Of a stretch of DNA of 64,000 nucleotides, positions 8,062 through 16,220 are shown one piece after another (the stretch's first letter is position 1; the number at the start of each line of letters is the position of its first letter). This stretch comes from Marinobacter litoralis (GTDB lineage Bacteria > Pseudomonadota > Gammaproteobacteria > Pseudomonadales > Oleiphilaceae), in assembly GCF_003336705.1 (NCBI RefSeq), contig NZ_QMDL01000003.1, forward strand, positions 372,211 through 436,210, given 5' to 3'. Below the pieces are notes generated by a model that had not been told where the DNA came from, did no database searches, and worked only from the letters and a program-made list of their open reading frames with translations. The translations under genes were made by a program, and so were the position numbers.

Positions 8062-9488
8062 AACAACCTCCGGTATTCGCGGTAGTCGGCCATCCGAACA
8101 AAGGCAAATCCAGCGTGGTCGCCACCCTGTCCCAGAACGACGCCATTGCGATCGCTCTGGAACCCGGCACCACCCGGGCCAGTCAACGCTACCCATTAAC
8201 GGTTGATGGCAAACAACTTTATACACTGACGGACACCCCGGGTTTTCAGCGCCCGAGGCGGGTGCTGCAATGGCTGGAGGCGCACAGTTTGTCTGCTTCG
8301 GATCATCCCGAAACCGTCCGCGCCTTTGTCGTTCAGCATAAAGGCGACGATCGCTACACCGATGAGTGCGAGTTACTCACCCCCATCATCGAAGGGGCCG
8401 GCATCATTTACGTGGTAGACGGCTCGGTTCCATACAGCGCAGAACACGAAGCGGAAATGACGATCCTGCGCTGGACCGGTCGCCCAAGCCTGGCTTTGAT
8501 CAACAGCATTGGCCCCGACGACTACAGCGATGTGTGGCAGGCTGCGCTTGGACAGTTCTTCCAAGTTGTCCGCAAGTTCGATGCCGTTCGTGCTCCGTTC
8601 GAGAAACATCTGAGCCTGTTGCGAACATTCGGCCAACTGGAGCCCGACTGGGAGCAGCCATTGGAGGAAGCCACGCAACGGCTGGCTGAGCAACGGAACC
8701 AGCGCCAGCGACTGGCAGCTGGCATGATTGCCCGAGCGCTGGAAGAGTTAATGAGCTATCAGGAGAAACGCACGCTGACGCTGGACCAAGTAGCCAGTAC
8801 CAGCGAAGCCACGCTCGCCGAAACGCTACGAGACCGCTGGTACAAGCGACAGCGCCGACGCGAGCAATCCCTGCGCATCGACATCGAACACCTGTACCAG
8901 CACCAACGCATTACCCGTCAGGAAGCAGAACTGGAATGGGCCAACCAGCACGACCTGTTTTCTGAAGATACCCGCCAACACTGGGCCGTCAGCAAGAAGT
9001 ATCTGGCAACCGCCGGTTTCGGAGCCGGGGCCATGGGCGGCGCGGGGGTGGATGCGCTGACCTTCGGTTCTTCACTGGGCACCGGAGCTCTGGTCGGTGG
9101 GCTGATCGGTGCGGCGGGTAGTTATTTATACGGGGATCGTTTGCTGCTGCCGGCACTCAGCATCGGGCCCCTGCAAAACGGGCTTCAGTCCGCCACCTTC
9201 GGCCCGGTTCAGGACAGCCAATTTGGCTATGTCATTCTCGGCCGGGCGGTCGATCACTGGTGGCACATCAGCCACCGAAACCACGCAGGGCGAGACTTGC
9301 TGGCGCTTGAGCCGGCCGACCATCATTGGCTGGAACAGCTCGACAAAACCAGCCGACGCGAGATTCAGCGAGCGCTCGATCGGTGCCGAAAACAGCGAAC
9401 ATTAAGCGAGTCGCAGCGGCAAAATCTGACTCGGGCGATTGCTCAGGCCATGGCCGTTTATGACAACTGGCGGTTGAATCGCGGCTGA
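8058..9488 (+). CDS. DUF3482-family membrane-associated GTPase
   Basis: A 476-residue GTPase of the TRAFAC class. The P-loop GHPNKGKSS is at residues 11-19, a switch-I-type PGTTR near 36-40, and the G3 motif DTPG near 59-62. The G4 position (LALINSIG) lacks a clear NKxD, so base specificity is uncertain. A glycine-rich hydrophobic region (about residues 315-355, AGFGAGAMGGAGVDAL) could insert into or associate with the membrane. It starts at 8058 within the DUF2868 stop (ATGA overlap), which implies a joint role with that membrane protein. The biological role is unknown. Confidence 0.8.
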   Translation: MKQPPVFAVVGHPNKGKSSVVATLSQNDAIAIALEPGTTRASQRYPLTVDGKQLYTLTDTPGFQRPRRVLQWLEAHSLSASDHPETVRAFVVQHKGDDRYTDECELLTPIIEGAGIIYVVDGSVPYSAEHEAEMTILRWTGRPSLALINSIGPDDYSDVWQAALGQFFQVVRKFDAVRAPFEKHLSLLRTFGQLEPDWEQPLEEATQRLAEQRNQRQRLAAGMIARALEELMSYQEKRTLTLDQVASTSEATLAETLRDRWYKRQRRREQSLRIDIEHLYQHQRITRQEAELEWANQHDLFSEDTRQHWAVSKKYLATAGFGAGAMGGAGVDALTFGSSLGTGALVGGLIGAAGSYLYGDRLLLPALSIGPLQNGLQSATFGPVQDSQFGYVILGRAVDHWWHISHRNHAGRDLLALEPADHHWLEQLDKTSRREIQRALDRCRKQRTLSESQRQNLTRAIAQAMAVYDNWRLNRG

Positions 9489-9538
9489 CGGGCATGTTTA
9501 TACTGTAAGGCTATTCCATCACACAATGAGGAATGTGA

Positions 9539-9934
9539 ATGAAAATCGTACGAGTGCAAGACATTATTGGTACCGAACGCGAAGTCACGGGCCCGGGCTG
9601 GACCAGCCGCCGCATGCTTCTGAAAAAAGACGGCATGGGTTTCTCGTTCCACGAAACCATCATTCCGGCCGGTGCTGAACTGAACCTTTGGTACAAGCAT
9701 CACCTGGAAGCCGTTTACTGCGTAGCCGGCAATGGCACCATTACCGACAAGGCGACGGGTGAAACTCACGAAATTACCGACGGCACCCTGTACGCACTCG
9801 ACCAACACGACCAACACACCCTGCGCGGTGGTACCGAAGACATGCGTTTGATCTGTGCCTTCAACCCGCCAGTCACCGGTCAGGAAGTACACGACGAAGA
9901 CGGTGCCTACCTGCCCGACACCAGCGAAGACTGA
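9539..9934 (+). CDS. ectC: L-Ectoine synthase, encoded without ectA/ectB
   Basis: A 131-residue cupin enzyme that cyclises N-gamma-acetyl-diaminobutyrate to ectoine. Residues described as metal- or substrate-binding in characterised EctC are present at matching positions: Trp21, Arg25, Tyr52, Glu57, Tyr85 and His93, within [12 protein letters not shown] and [15 protein letters not shown] lies 7 nt before the ATG, and a weak TTGAAT-19-TATACT promoter lies at 9474-9504. The usual partners ectA and ectB are absent here; an MFS carrier follows instead. Solitary ectC genes are known in some bacteria (for example Pseudomonas syringae) that lack full ectoine synthesis. Whether ectAB are elsewhere in this genome cannot be seen. 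Confidence 0.93.
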   Translation: MKIVRVQDIIGTEREVTGPGWTSRRMLLKKDGMGFSFHETIIPAGAELNLWYKHHLEAVYCVAGNGTITDKATGETHEITDGTLYALDQHDQHTLRGGTEDMRLICAFNPPVTGQEVHDEDGAYLPDTSED

Positions 9935-9944
9935 TTCGCACGCC

Positions 9945-11129
9945 GTGGCAAACGCTATCGCCGCGAACACATCGCCATCGCCAGCCAAGCTGCTGCCGGT
10001 GGCGGTGTTGCTTTGGTTAGCCGGTGTTTACCTAAGAATACCGGTGCTGGTGGCACCGCCGCTGGCACCGTTCATCAGTGACGAACTGGGCCTGACGCAA
10101 GCGCTCACCGGTGCACTGACGACTTTACCTATTCTGATGCTCGCCATTGGCGCTATGCCCGGGTCGCTTGCCATTTCCCGTATCGGCCCGCGTAACACTC
10201 TGGCGTTGGCCATGTTGATCATGGTGATTGGGTCCGCTGGCCGGGGGTTAGTGCCCGACACCCTGACGCTGATGATCGCCAGCGCGATCATGGGGCTGGG
10301 TGTCGCCATGATGCAGCCGGCCTTACCCGCGCTACTACCGCGCTGGCTTGAACCACACCACTTGGCCATCGGGTCCGCCATTTATATGAATGGCATGTTG
10401 ATGGGCGAATTTATAGGGGCGGGAATTACCTTACCGGTTCTTATGCCTTTGCTGGACAACAGTTGGCGCGCCACGCTGCTGGCTTGGTCGCTACCGGCGC
10501 TGTTGGTCGCGGCTGCACTGTTTCTTCCTAAGCGGGATTTGGCTCGACCGGTGCGAAGATCGGCTTGGCTACCCGACTGGAAGAACCCGCTTACGCTGCG
10601 ATTGGGTTTGCTGTTAGGGCTATCCGGCTCATCGTTCTTCGGGCTGAATGCTTATATGGGGAATTTGCTGGAGCAACAAGGCAACTTCGACCTGCTCCCG
10701 GACGCGTTGTTCTGGTACAACTTCGCGCAGGTTTTCGCCTCGCTGGTCATGCTGAAAATGGCACGGCGATGGGTAGGGCTGCGCAGTTTGATTGTCGTGA
10801 TGGCGATTCTGAGTATTAGCGGGACTTTCGGTGCACTATTGCTGACCGGCTGGGCGTCGATCATCAGCGCTACCTTCATGAGCTTTTTCGCGGGTATCTT
10901 GCTGATTCTTCTGGTGGCTTTGCCACCCTTGCTGGTGTCTTCCGAGGAAACCGGCCGGCTCTCTGCGGGAACCTTTCTGGTCGGCTACACACTGGCGTTT
11001 TCAGTGCCAATGCTGGGCGGGGTTCTGGCGGACTGGACCGGCGATATCCGTCACGCAGTGTGGGTGATCCTAGCCTACAGTGTGCTGGTGCTGCCCATTG
11101 CCTTCCGGTTAAAGCTAAACCGTAGCTGA
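9945..11129 (+). CDS. MFS transporter, CynX-like
   Basis: A 394-residue major facilitator carrier with about 12 hydrophobic helices. Features include LPILMLAIGAMPGSLAISRI in the helix 2-3 region and repeated LLLGLSGSSFFGLNAYMGNL in the second half, resembling the CynX/NimT branch. The start is uncertain: I favour the GTG at 9945, 10 bp after the ectC stop; an upstream ATG at 9855 would run inside ectC in another frame. Its position directly after solitary ectC suggests cotranscription and perhaps movement of ectoine or a related solute, but this is inference only. A convergent terminator follows at 11149-11180. Confidence 0.82.
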   Translation: MANAIAANTSPSPAKLLPVAVLLWLAGVYLRIPVLVAPPLAPFISDELGLTQALTGALTTLPILMLAIGAMPGSLAISRIGPRNTLALAMLIMVIGSAGRGLVPDTLTLMIASAIMGLGVAMMQPALPALLPRWLEPHHLAIGSAIYMNGMLMGEFIGAGITLPVLMPLLDNSWRATLLAWSLPALLVAAALFLPKRDLARPVRRSAWLPDWKNPLTLRLGLLLGLSGSSFFGLNAYMGNLLEQQGNFDLLPDALFWYNFAQVFASLVMLKMARRWVGLRSLIVVMAILSISGTFGALLLTGWASIISATFMSFFAGILLILLVALPPLLVSSEETGRLSAGTFLVGYTLAFSVPMLGGVLADWTGDIRHAVWVILAYSVLVLPIAFRLKLNRS

Positions 11130-11148
11130 TTCAAAAATAAGCCGCTTG

Positions 11149-11180
11149 GGCCGAGGTCGCCCTGACGACTGACCTCGGCC
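11149..11180. terminator. Bidirectional terminator between MFS gene and speC
   Basis: A perfect 10-bp stem GGCCGAGGTC / GACCTCGGCC with a 12-nt loop sits between two convergent stop codons (11129 and 11196). A/T-rich tracts flank both sides, weakly T-rich for each direction. Confidence 0.75.
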
Positions 11181-11195
11181 AAACATCGATACTTT

Positions 11196-12371
11196 TTAGA
11201 TGTAGTAATCCTTCAACGGAGGGAATCCGTTGAACTCTACTGCACTGTAGGTGGTGGTATAGGCGCCTGTAGACAACCAATACATCCGGTCCCCAATGGC
11301 CAGATTTAACGGCAACGGGTACTTGTGGTGCTCGTACATGATGTCGGCACTGTCACAGGTTGGACCGGCAATTACGCAGTCTTCACCAACGCCTTCCTTT
11401 TCCGTCCAGATCGGAAACTTGATCGCTTCATCCAATGTTTCGATCAAACCCGAAAACTTACCCACATCGGTAAACACCCATCGGTGCAACGCTGTGCGTG
11501 ATTTGCGGGAAATCAGCACCACTTCGCTGACCAGCACACCGGCATTGGAAATCAGTGAACGGCCCGGCTCAATGATGATTTCCGGTAGATCGACACCGAA
11601 GTCTTCCTCTAGGAAACGGGCAATTTCCTGAGCATAAACACTCAGCTCGTTGGTACGGCTGATGTAATTGGCCGGAAAACCACCGCCCATATTGATCATT
11701 TTCAGCTCAATGCCGTCTTCTTCTTTCAGACGCTCAAAGATGACCTTCACCTTGTTCAGCGCCGCGTCCCAGGCACCAATTTCGCGCTGCTGGGAACCCA
11801 CGTGGAACGACACACCGTAGGGCACCAAGCCCAGTTCCCGAGCCAGAATCAACAGGTCCATGGCCATGTCGGTCTGGCAACCGAACTTGCGGGACAAAGG
11901 CCAGTCTGCGGTGAGCGTACCTTCCGTCAGAATGCGCACGTACACCTTCGAGCCGGGCGCGGCTTTGGCAATGTTGCGCAGGTCCGCCTCGGAATCCGTG
12001 GCAAACAAGCGCACACCTTTTTCGTAAAAGGCCCGCACGTCTTTGGCCTTTTTGATGGTGTTGCCGTAACTGATGCGATCGCCGGTAACCCCCAACGCCA
12101 TCACTTTTTCCAGCTCATACACCGATGCGATATCAAAGTTGGCGCCTTTGTCCCTCAGCATGGTCAAAATCTGGGGGGCCGGGTTAGCCTTTACCGCGTA
12201 ATAAACCTTCGCATAAGGGAATCCTTCCACCAACTCATCGTATTGACGATTAATGGTAGCGGTATCAATCACTACAAACGGCGTTTCCTTCGTTTCGGAG
12301 AATTCCTTGATACGCTTGAAGGTTTCGGCGTCGTAGTAATCAGCAATATGTGCGTTGGCTGCGTCGATCAT
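11196..12371 (-). CDS. speC: Ornithine (lysine/ornithine) decarboxylase, PLP fold III
   Basis: A 391-residue group IV decarboxylase making putrescine from ornithine. The PLP lysine is in VYYAVKANP near residue 49; also present are FHVGSQQ, the glycine loop MGGGFP, the phosphate-binding EPGR and the catalytic cysteine in GPTCDSAD. Close resemblance to the P. aeruginosa SpeC type supports ornithine as substrate, though lysine activity cannot be excluded. The start is the ATG at 12371 (MIDAANAHIADYYD), 12 nt after GGAGG; a longer frame from 12440 has a hydrophobic stretch that is not part of the family. A three-codon frame (ATG CAC CAC TGA) lies in the gap and its stop overlaps the start. Confidence 0.92.
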   Translation of the reverse strand: MIDAANAHIADYYDAETFKRIKEFSETKETPFVVIDTATINRQYDELVEGFPYAKVYYAVKANPAPQILTMLRDKGANFDIASVYELEKVMALGVTGDRISYGNTIKKAKDVRAFYEKGVRLFATDSEADLRNIAKAAPGSKVYVRILTEGTLTADWPLSRKFGCQTDMAMDLLILARELGLVPYGVSFHVGSQQREIGAWDAALNKVKVIFERLKEEDGIELKMINMGGGFPANYISRTNELSVYAQEIARFLEEDFGVDLPEIIIEPGRSLISNAGVLVSEVVLISRKSRTALHRWVFTDVGKFSGLIETLDEAIKFPIWTEKEGVGEDCVIAGPTCDSADIMYEHHKYPLPLNLAIGDRMYWLSTGAYTTTYSAVEFNGFPPLKDYYI

Positions 12372-12555
12372 CAGTGGTGCATCCCTCCATAGGGAAAGCA
12401 GACATAGAAAAAGGCCCCACAGCACGGCTGCAGCACCCATAGGATTTCGCGATCATCAGGCTTTTCTTTGATCACCGCAAATGCGCATATATACCCATAA
12501 ACCAGGTGCGAAAATCCCCATGCGCAACACGGATTTCTAGTCTATCGATTCAAGC

Positions 12556-13374
12556 CTACACAGCCACCGGCCACAATGGCGGCGGCTCTGTCGGTCCTTC
12601 CGGATTTTCAGCACTGTGCCGGGCCTTTAGATAGTCCAAAATGGCCTCGTTGAGATCGCTGCCTTTCGCCAAGCCCGCGTTACCGAACAGGCGATTGAAC
12701 TCAAGTACATAGGGGTAGCCCTCCACGACCGCAATATCAAAGCCTGCGTGGTTAACGTCCAGCATTCGCGCCAGACGCAGCGCGAGGTCGGTGACCACCG
12801 CAGGGACTTCGCGGGTATCGACCTGCCCACCCTTCGCTACGTTGTTATAAAAGCCCTGCTCTGCCTGCGTTCGCCAATAGGCGGCCACAACCCGGTCACC
12901 CACAACCACCACTCGCGCATCCCGGTCAATCGGCAGGTACTCCTGCACGTACAACACGTCGGTACAATCACAATAACGCTGCCAGTCCTCCCGGGACTCA
13001 ATCAGCCATACACCGTCACCCATGCTGGACTTCGGCAGCTTGGCAACAAAGGGTAGAGGCATGGCGTTCCAAAGTGCCTCCCGCTCCTGCGGGCCATTGG
13101 CCTCGATGCGTGTCCAAGGCGTGTGCTCGGGGGCGACGGTTTGAAAGGCCCGGGTCATTTCGATCTTGTCGTGGCCAATTCGGTAACTGGCGACACTGGG
13201 AAATACTCGGCATTTCAATCCGTGTACCAGTGCGTTCAGTTGCCAGTATTCAGGGAAGAGCACCCAATCCGCTTCCTTCAACAAATCCTTGTGACGCTGG
13301 AAATGCTCAGGCTTGAGGACCGTGGTATCGGGGAACCCGAGGGTACGAAAGACATTAAAAGACACGAGTTGCAT
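12556..13374 (-). CDS. ATP-grasp (RimK-like) protein
   Basis: About 272 residues of an ATP-grasp ligase. Visible are PFVAKLPKSSMGDGVWLI (ATP-binding lysine and glycine loop), VLYVQEYLPID, DARVVVVGDRVVAAYWR, and the metal-binding end HAGFDIAVVEGYPYVLEFNR. The family joins a carboxylate to an amine, for example glutamate addition to proteins or peptides, and the partner here is unknown. I favour the ATG at 13374 (MQLVSFNVFRTLGFPDTT); in-frame ATGs at 13407 and 13446 lack ribosome sites. It is preceded by the hrpB stop 170 bp away, same strand. Confidence 0.8.
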   Translation of the reverse strand: MQLVSFNVFRTLGFPDTTVLKPEHFQRHKDLLKEADWVLFPEYWQLNALVHGLKCRVFPSVASYRIGHDKIEMTRAFQTVAPEHTPWTRIEANGPQEREALWNAMPLPFVAKLPKSSMGDGVWLIESREDWQRYCDCTDVLYVQEYLPIDRDARVVVVGDRVVAAYWRTQAEQGFYNNVAKGGQVDTREVPAVVTDLALRLARMLDVNHAGFDIAVVEGYPYVLEFNRLFGNAGLAKGSDLNEAILDYLKARHSAENPEGPTEPPPLWPVAV

Positions 13375-13547
13375 GTGTGGCCGCCGAACGGATGAAATTG
13401 CCGGCATTTTAATCAGCTTTGAGCAACTGACAAGCGTTTTTTTCATGCGAAATTCGGGCTTTTTTCACGCCCGCACGTTGGGCCTAAGCAGCGCACTCCG
13501 TTAGTGCGCATCGTCGCATTACGGGCCAGTGATCAAAGGCACAAAGG

Positions 13548-16022
13548 TTACTTGGCAGGGCGCTTTTTCGTGCCCTGTTGTGCTTGCGCGGTCAGTGGAT
13601 CTTCCGGCCAAGGGTGCTTGGGGTATCGGCCACGGGTGTCCTTGCGAACCTCCGGGTAGGCGTTCTTCCAGAAACTGGCCAAGTCGGCAGTGACTGCCAG
13701 TGGTCTCTGGGCTGGAGACAACAAGTGGATGACCACCGGCACGCGGCCACCGGCGACTTTGGGGGTTTCCGTCCAACCGAACAAAGCCTGCAGTTTAGCC
13801 GCCAGCACCGGCCCGTTATCAGCGCTGTAATCCAAGGTAACATTCTGGCCGGTAGGTATCGTCAGCGCGCGCGGGGCAAGTTCTTCCAACCGCTGCTGTT
13901 GTGGATAATCCAATAGTGTATTCAGAGCCTGAACCAGATTGAGGCCAGCCAGGTCTGCCCAGCGCTTCATACCCGACAAATAGGGTGCCAACCAATCCTC
14001 CAGCGACTCCAGCAATGCACTGTCGCTGACGTCCGGCCAATCACCGGGGAACTGATGGCCCAGCATCCGAACCCGTGCACACCACTGTTGGGCAGCCGGT
14101 GTCCAAGGCAAGCTATCCAGTCCCTTGCGCCGAACGGCATCCAACAAGCCTTGCTGGAGCAACTCCGGCGCCACCTGAGCCAGCGCTTGCTCAGCGAGCA
14201 CCAACGAACCCAGCTTGCGAACCTTCCGGGCCAAAACAGTGCCCCGTTTGTCGTCCCAGAGGGCTTCTTCGCGGTCTTCGATATGGGCCGCGAGATCCTG
14301 CTCCAGATCCGACAAATCTACCGGTGCCGCCAAATACATGGTCGCTTCCCGGGCTTTGCCGTCCAAGTCCGCCGCGACCAGCCACTCCTGTCGAGCCAAG
14401 GCGTCGTCTTCCCGCAACACCGCGCCCTTGCCGTTACTGAGTTGGTAGCGGGGTGTGCTTCCGGGACGACGGCGGGCAATGCGGTCGGGGTAAGCTTGGG
14501 CCAACACCCGGCCCACTTCGGTCTCGGTGGGCAGCTCTGCTGAGGCTTCGTCTCGGCAAAGGCGCTTGGCCGCCTGTTTCACCGCTTTCAAACGGGCCAC
14601 ATCTATGCCGCGATGGCCGCGCTCGCCACGTAACACCCGAATGCGTTCATGCAAATCAGCACCGGAGCCCGGCCCAAGCAAATCCCGCTCTTCCAGCAAA
14701 GCGGCCAACTCCGCTGCCAGTTGCCCCAGCCCCAAAATGCGGCCTTTGATCACCATGTGCGCCAAGCGCGGATGCATACCCAGATCCCGGGCGGCCTTGC
14801 CGTGATCGGTGATGGCACCCTCGGCATCCAGTAAATCCAGCCACTGCAACAAGGTCACCGCCTGCTGCCAGTGTGCGATCGGCGGTGAATCGATCCACGC
14901 CACTTGGTCCGGCGAACGGGCACCCCATTGGGCCAGCTCCAACACCAAGGGGGCTAAATCGGCTTCTTGAATCTCTGGCGGGGTAAAATCGGCCAGTCCG
15001 AACTGCTCGGACTCGCTCCACAGCCGATAGCACACACCCGGCTCGATACGACCGGCCCGGCCTTTACGCTGTTCTGCAGACGCTTTGGATACCCGGCCAG
15101 TCATCAGGCGGGTCATGCCACTGTTCGGATTGAATACCGCCCGGCGTTGTTGGCCGGCATCAATCACCACCCGCACACCTTCGATGGTCAGACTGGTCTC
15201 GGCGATGGCGGTAGCCAGTACGATTTTTCGGCTGCCAGCAGGGGCCGGTGAAATGGCGCGGTCCTGTTCCTCGGATTTCAGATTACCGTAGAGCGGTGCC
15301 AGTATTGCGTTGTCCGGCAGCTGCCCCTGCAACTGCTGCGCGACCCGTCGGATTTCCCCGGCACCCGGTAAAAACACCAATACCGAACCGGTCTGATTCT
15401 GCAGAGCCTCCTGCACGACCGACACCACCTGATCCACCACCCGGCCATTCCGGGGCACCGGGCGGTACATCACCTCCACCGGAAACGCCCGGCCTTCACT
15501 GCTGATCACCGGCACATCACCCAGTACTCTGGCGATCGGCGCGGTATCCAGTGTCGCCGACATCACCAGTATCCGAAGATCCTCCCGCAATGCCTGCTGG
15601 GTTTCCCGTACCAACGCCAAGCCCAGATCGGCCTGTAGCGAACGCTCATGGAATTCATCGAAAAGCACGGCGGCGTAGTCTTCCAGCATGGGGTCGCTCT
15701 GAATCAAGCGCGTGAGAATGCCTTCAGTAACCACTTCAATCTTGGTGTTCGCAGAAACCTTGGTATCCAACCGGGTCCGGTACCCAACCGTTTGCCCCGG
15801 GGCCTCTCCCAACTGTGTCGCCATAAACCGCGCCGCCGATCTTGCCGCCAAGCGCCGGGGTTCCAGCATCAGGATCTTCCGGTCATCCCGCCATGGTGCA
15901 TCCAATAACGCCAGGGGCACTCGAGTGGTTTTGCCGGCTCCCGGGGGGGCTTGTAGCAGGGCTGTGGTGCTTTGGTTCAGGGATTGGGTTAGCTTTGGGA
16001 GTATGGCTTCTATTGGGGGCAT
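13548..16022 (-). CDS. hrpB: ATP-dependent helicase HrpB
   Basis: An 824-residue DEAH/RHA-type helicase, the usual HrpB length. Motif I is APPGAGKTTRVPLALL (about residues 24-39), motif II is DEFH within LFDEFHERS, motif III is VMSATLD, motif V is ATAIAETSLTIEGV and motif VI is QRKGRAGR. The C-terminal HrpB-specific region follows. The start MPPIEAILPKL at 16022 has no clear ribosome site and lies only 43 bp from a long palindrome (16065-16147), so its promoter must lie in or beyond that element. The substrate of HrpB proteins is poorly known. The 5' coding end is strikingly G/C-skewed. Confidence 0.93.
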   Translation of the reverse strand: MPPIEAILPKLTQSLNQSTTALLQAPPGAGKTTRVPLALLDAPWRDDRKILMLEPRRLAARSAARFMATQLGEAPGQTVGYRTRLDTKVSANTKIEVVTEGILTRLIQSDPMLEDYAAVLFDEFHERSLQADLGLALVRETQQALREDLRILVMSATLDTAPIARVLGDVPVISSEGRAFPVEVMYRPVPRNGRVVDQVVSVVQEALQNQTGSVLVFLPGAGEIRRVAQQLQGQLPDNAILAPLYGNLKSEEQDRAISPAPAGSRKIVLATAIAETSLTIEGVRVVIDAGQQRRAVFNPNSGMTRLMTGRVSKASAEQRKGRAGRIEPGVCYRLWSESEQFGLADFTPPEIQEADLAPLVLELAQWGARSPDQVAWIDSPPIAHWQQAVTLLQWLDLLDAEGAITDHGKAARDLGMHPRLAHMVIKGRILGLGQLAAELAALLEERDLLGPGSGADLHERIRVLRGERGHRGIDVARLKAVKQAAKRLCRDEASAELPTETEVGRVLAQAYPDRIARRRPGSTPRYQLSNGKGAVLREDDALARQEWLVAADLDGKAREATMYLAAPVDLSDLEQDLAAHIEDREEALWDDKRGTVLARKVRKLGSLVLAEQALAQVAPELLQQGLLDAVRRKGLDSLPWTPAAQQWCARVRMLGHQFPGDWPDVSDSALLESLEDWLAPYLSGMKRWADLAGLNLVQALNTLLDYPQQQRLEELAPRALTIPTGQNVTLDYSADNGPVLAAKLQALFGWTETPKVAGGRVPVVIHLLSPAQRPLAVTADLASFWKNAYPEVRKDTRGRYPKHPWPEDPLTAQAQQGTKKRPAK

Positions 16023-16064
16023 GGGGGGGTGTTGGGTTTAGCCTTTTTGGTTTGGGGGTGGCGC

Positions 16065-16147
16065 GGGAGGGGTTTTGAATTTTGGGCCGAAAAAGAACTC
16101 GCTTCGCTCAGACACCTTTGTTCGACCCAAAATTCAAAACCCCTCCC
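16065..16147. repeat. Long palindrome A, 22-bp perfect stem with 39-nt centre
   Basis: Left arm 16065-16086 and right arm 16126-16147 are perfect reverse complements over 22 bp, beginning GGGAGGGGTTTTGAATTTTG. Pairing continues inward for about 4 bp with one mismatch. The remaining centre includes AACTCGCTTCGCTCAGACAC. It lies between the stop of the YbfB-like MFS gene (16221) and the hrpB start (16022), both read leftward, so it is upstream of hrpB. It shares its layout (long unique stem, GC-rich outer side, A/T-rich inner side) with palindromes at 32.7, 32.9 and 35.4 kb. Confidence 0.85.
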
Positions 16148-16220
16148 ACACCCTGCAGAATAATGAGATATGTTAAAACACTACCATGATTGAACGACGG
16201 TTTAGTTGGCCAAACCAGAC

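Noticed and set aside
13491..13509. Hairpin GCGCACT-CCGTT-AGTGCGC after hrpB as a terminator
   Set aside because: Only 7 bp and no T-run in the hrpB direction; too weak to list as a feature.
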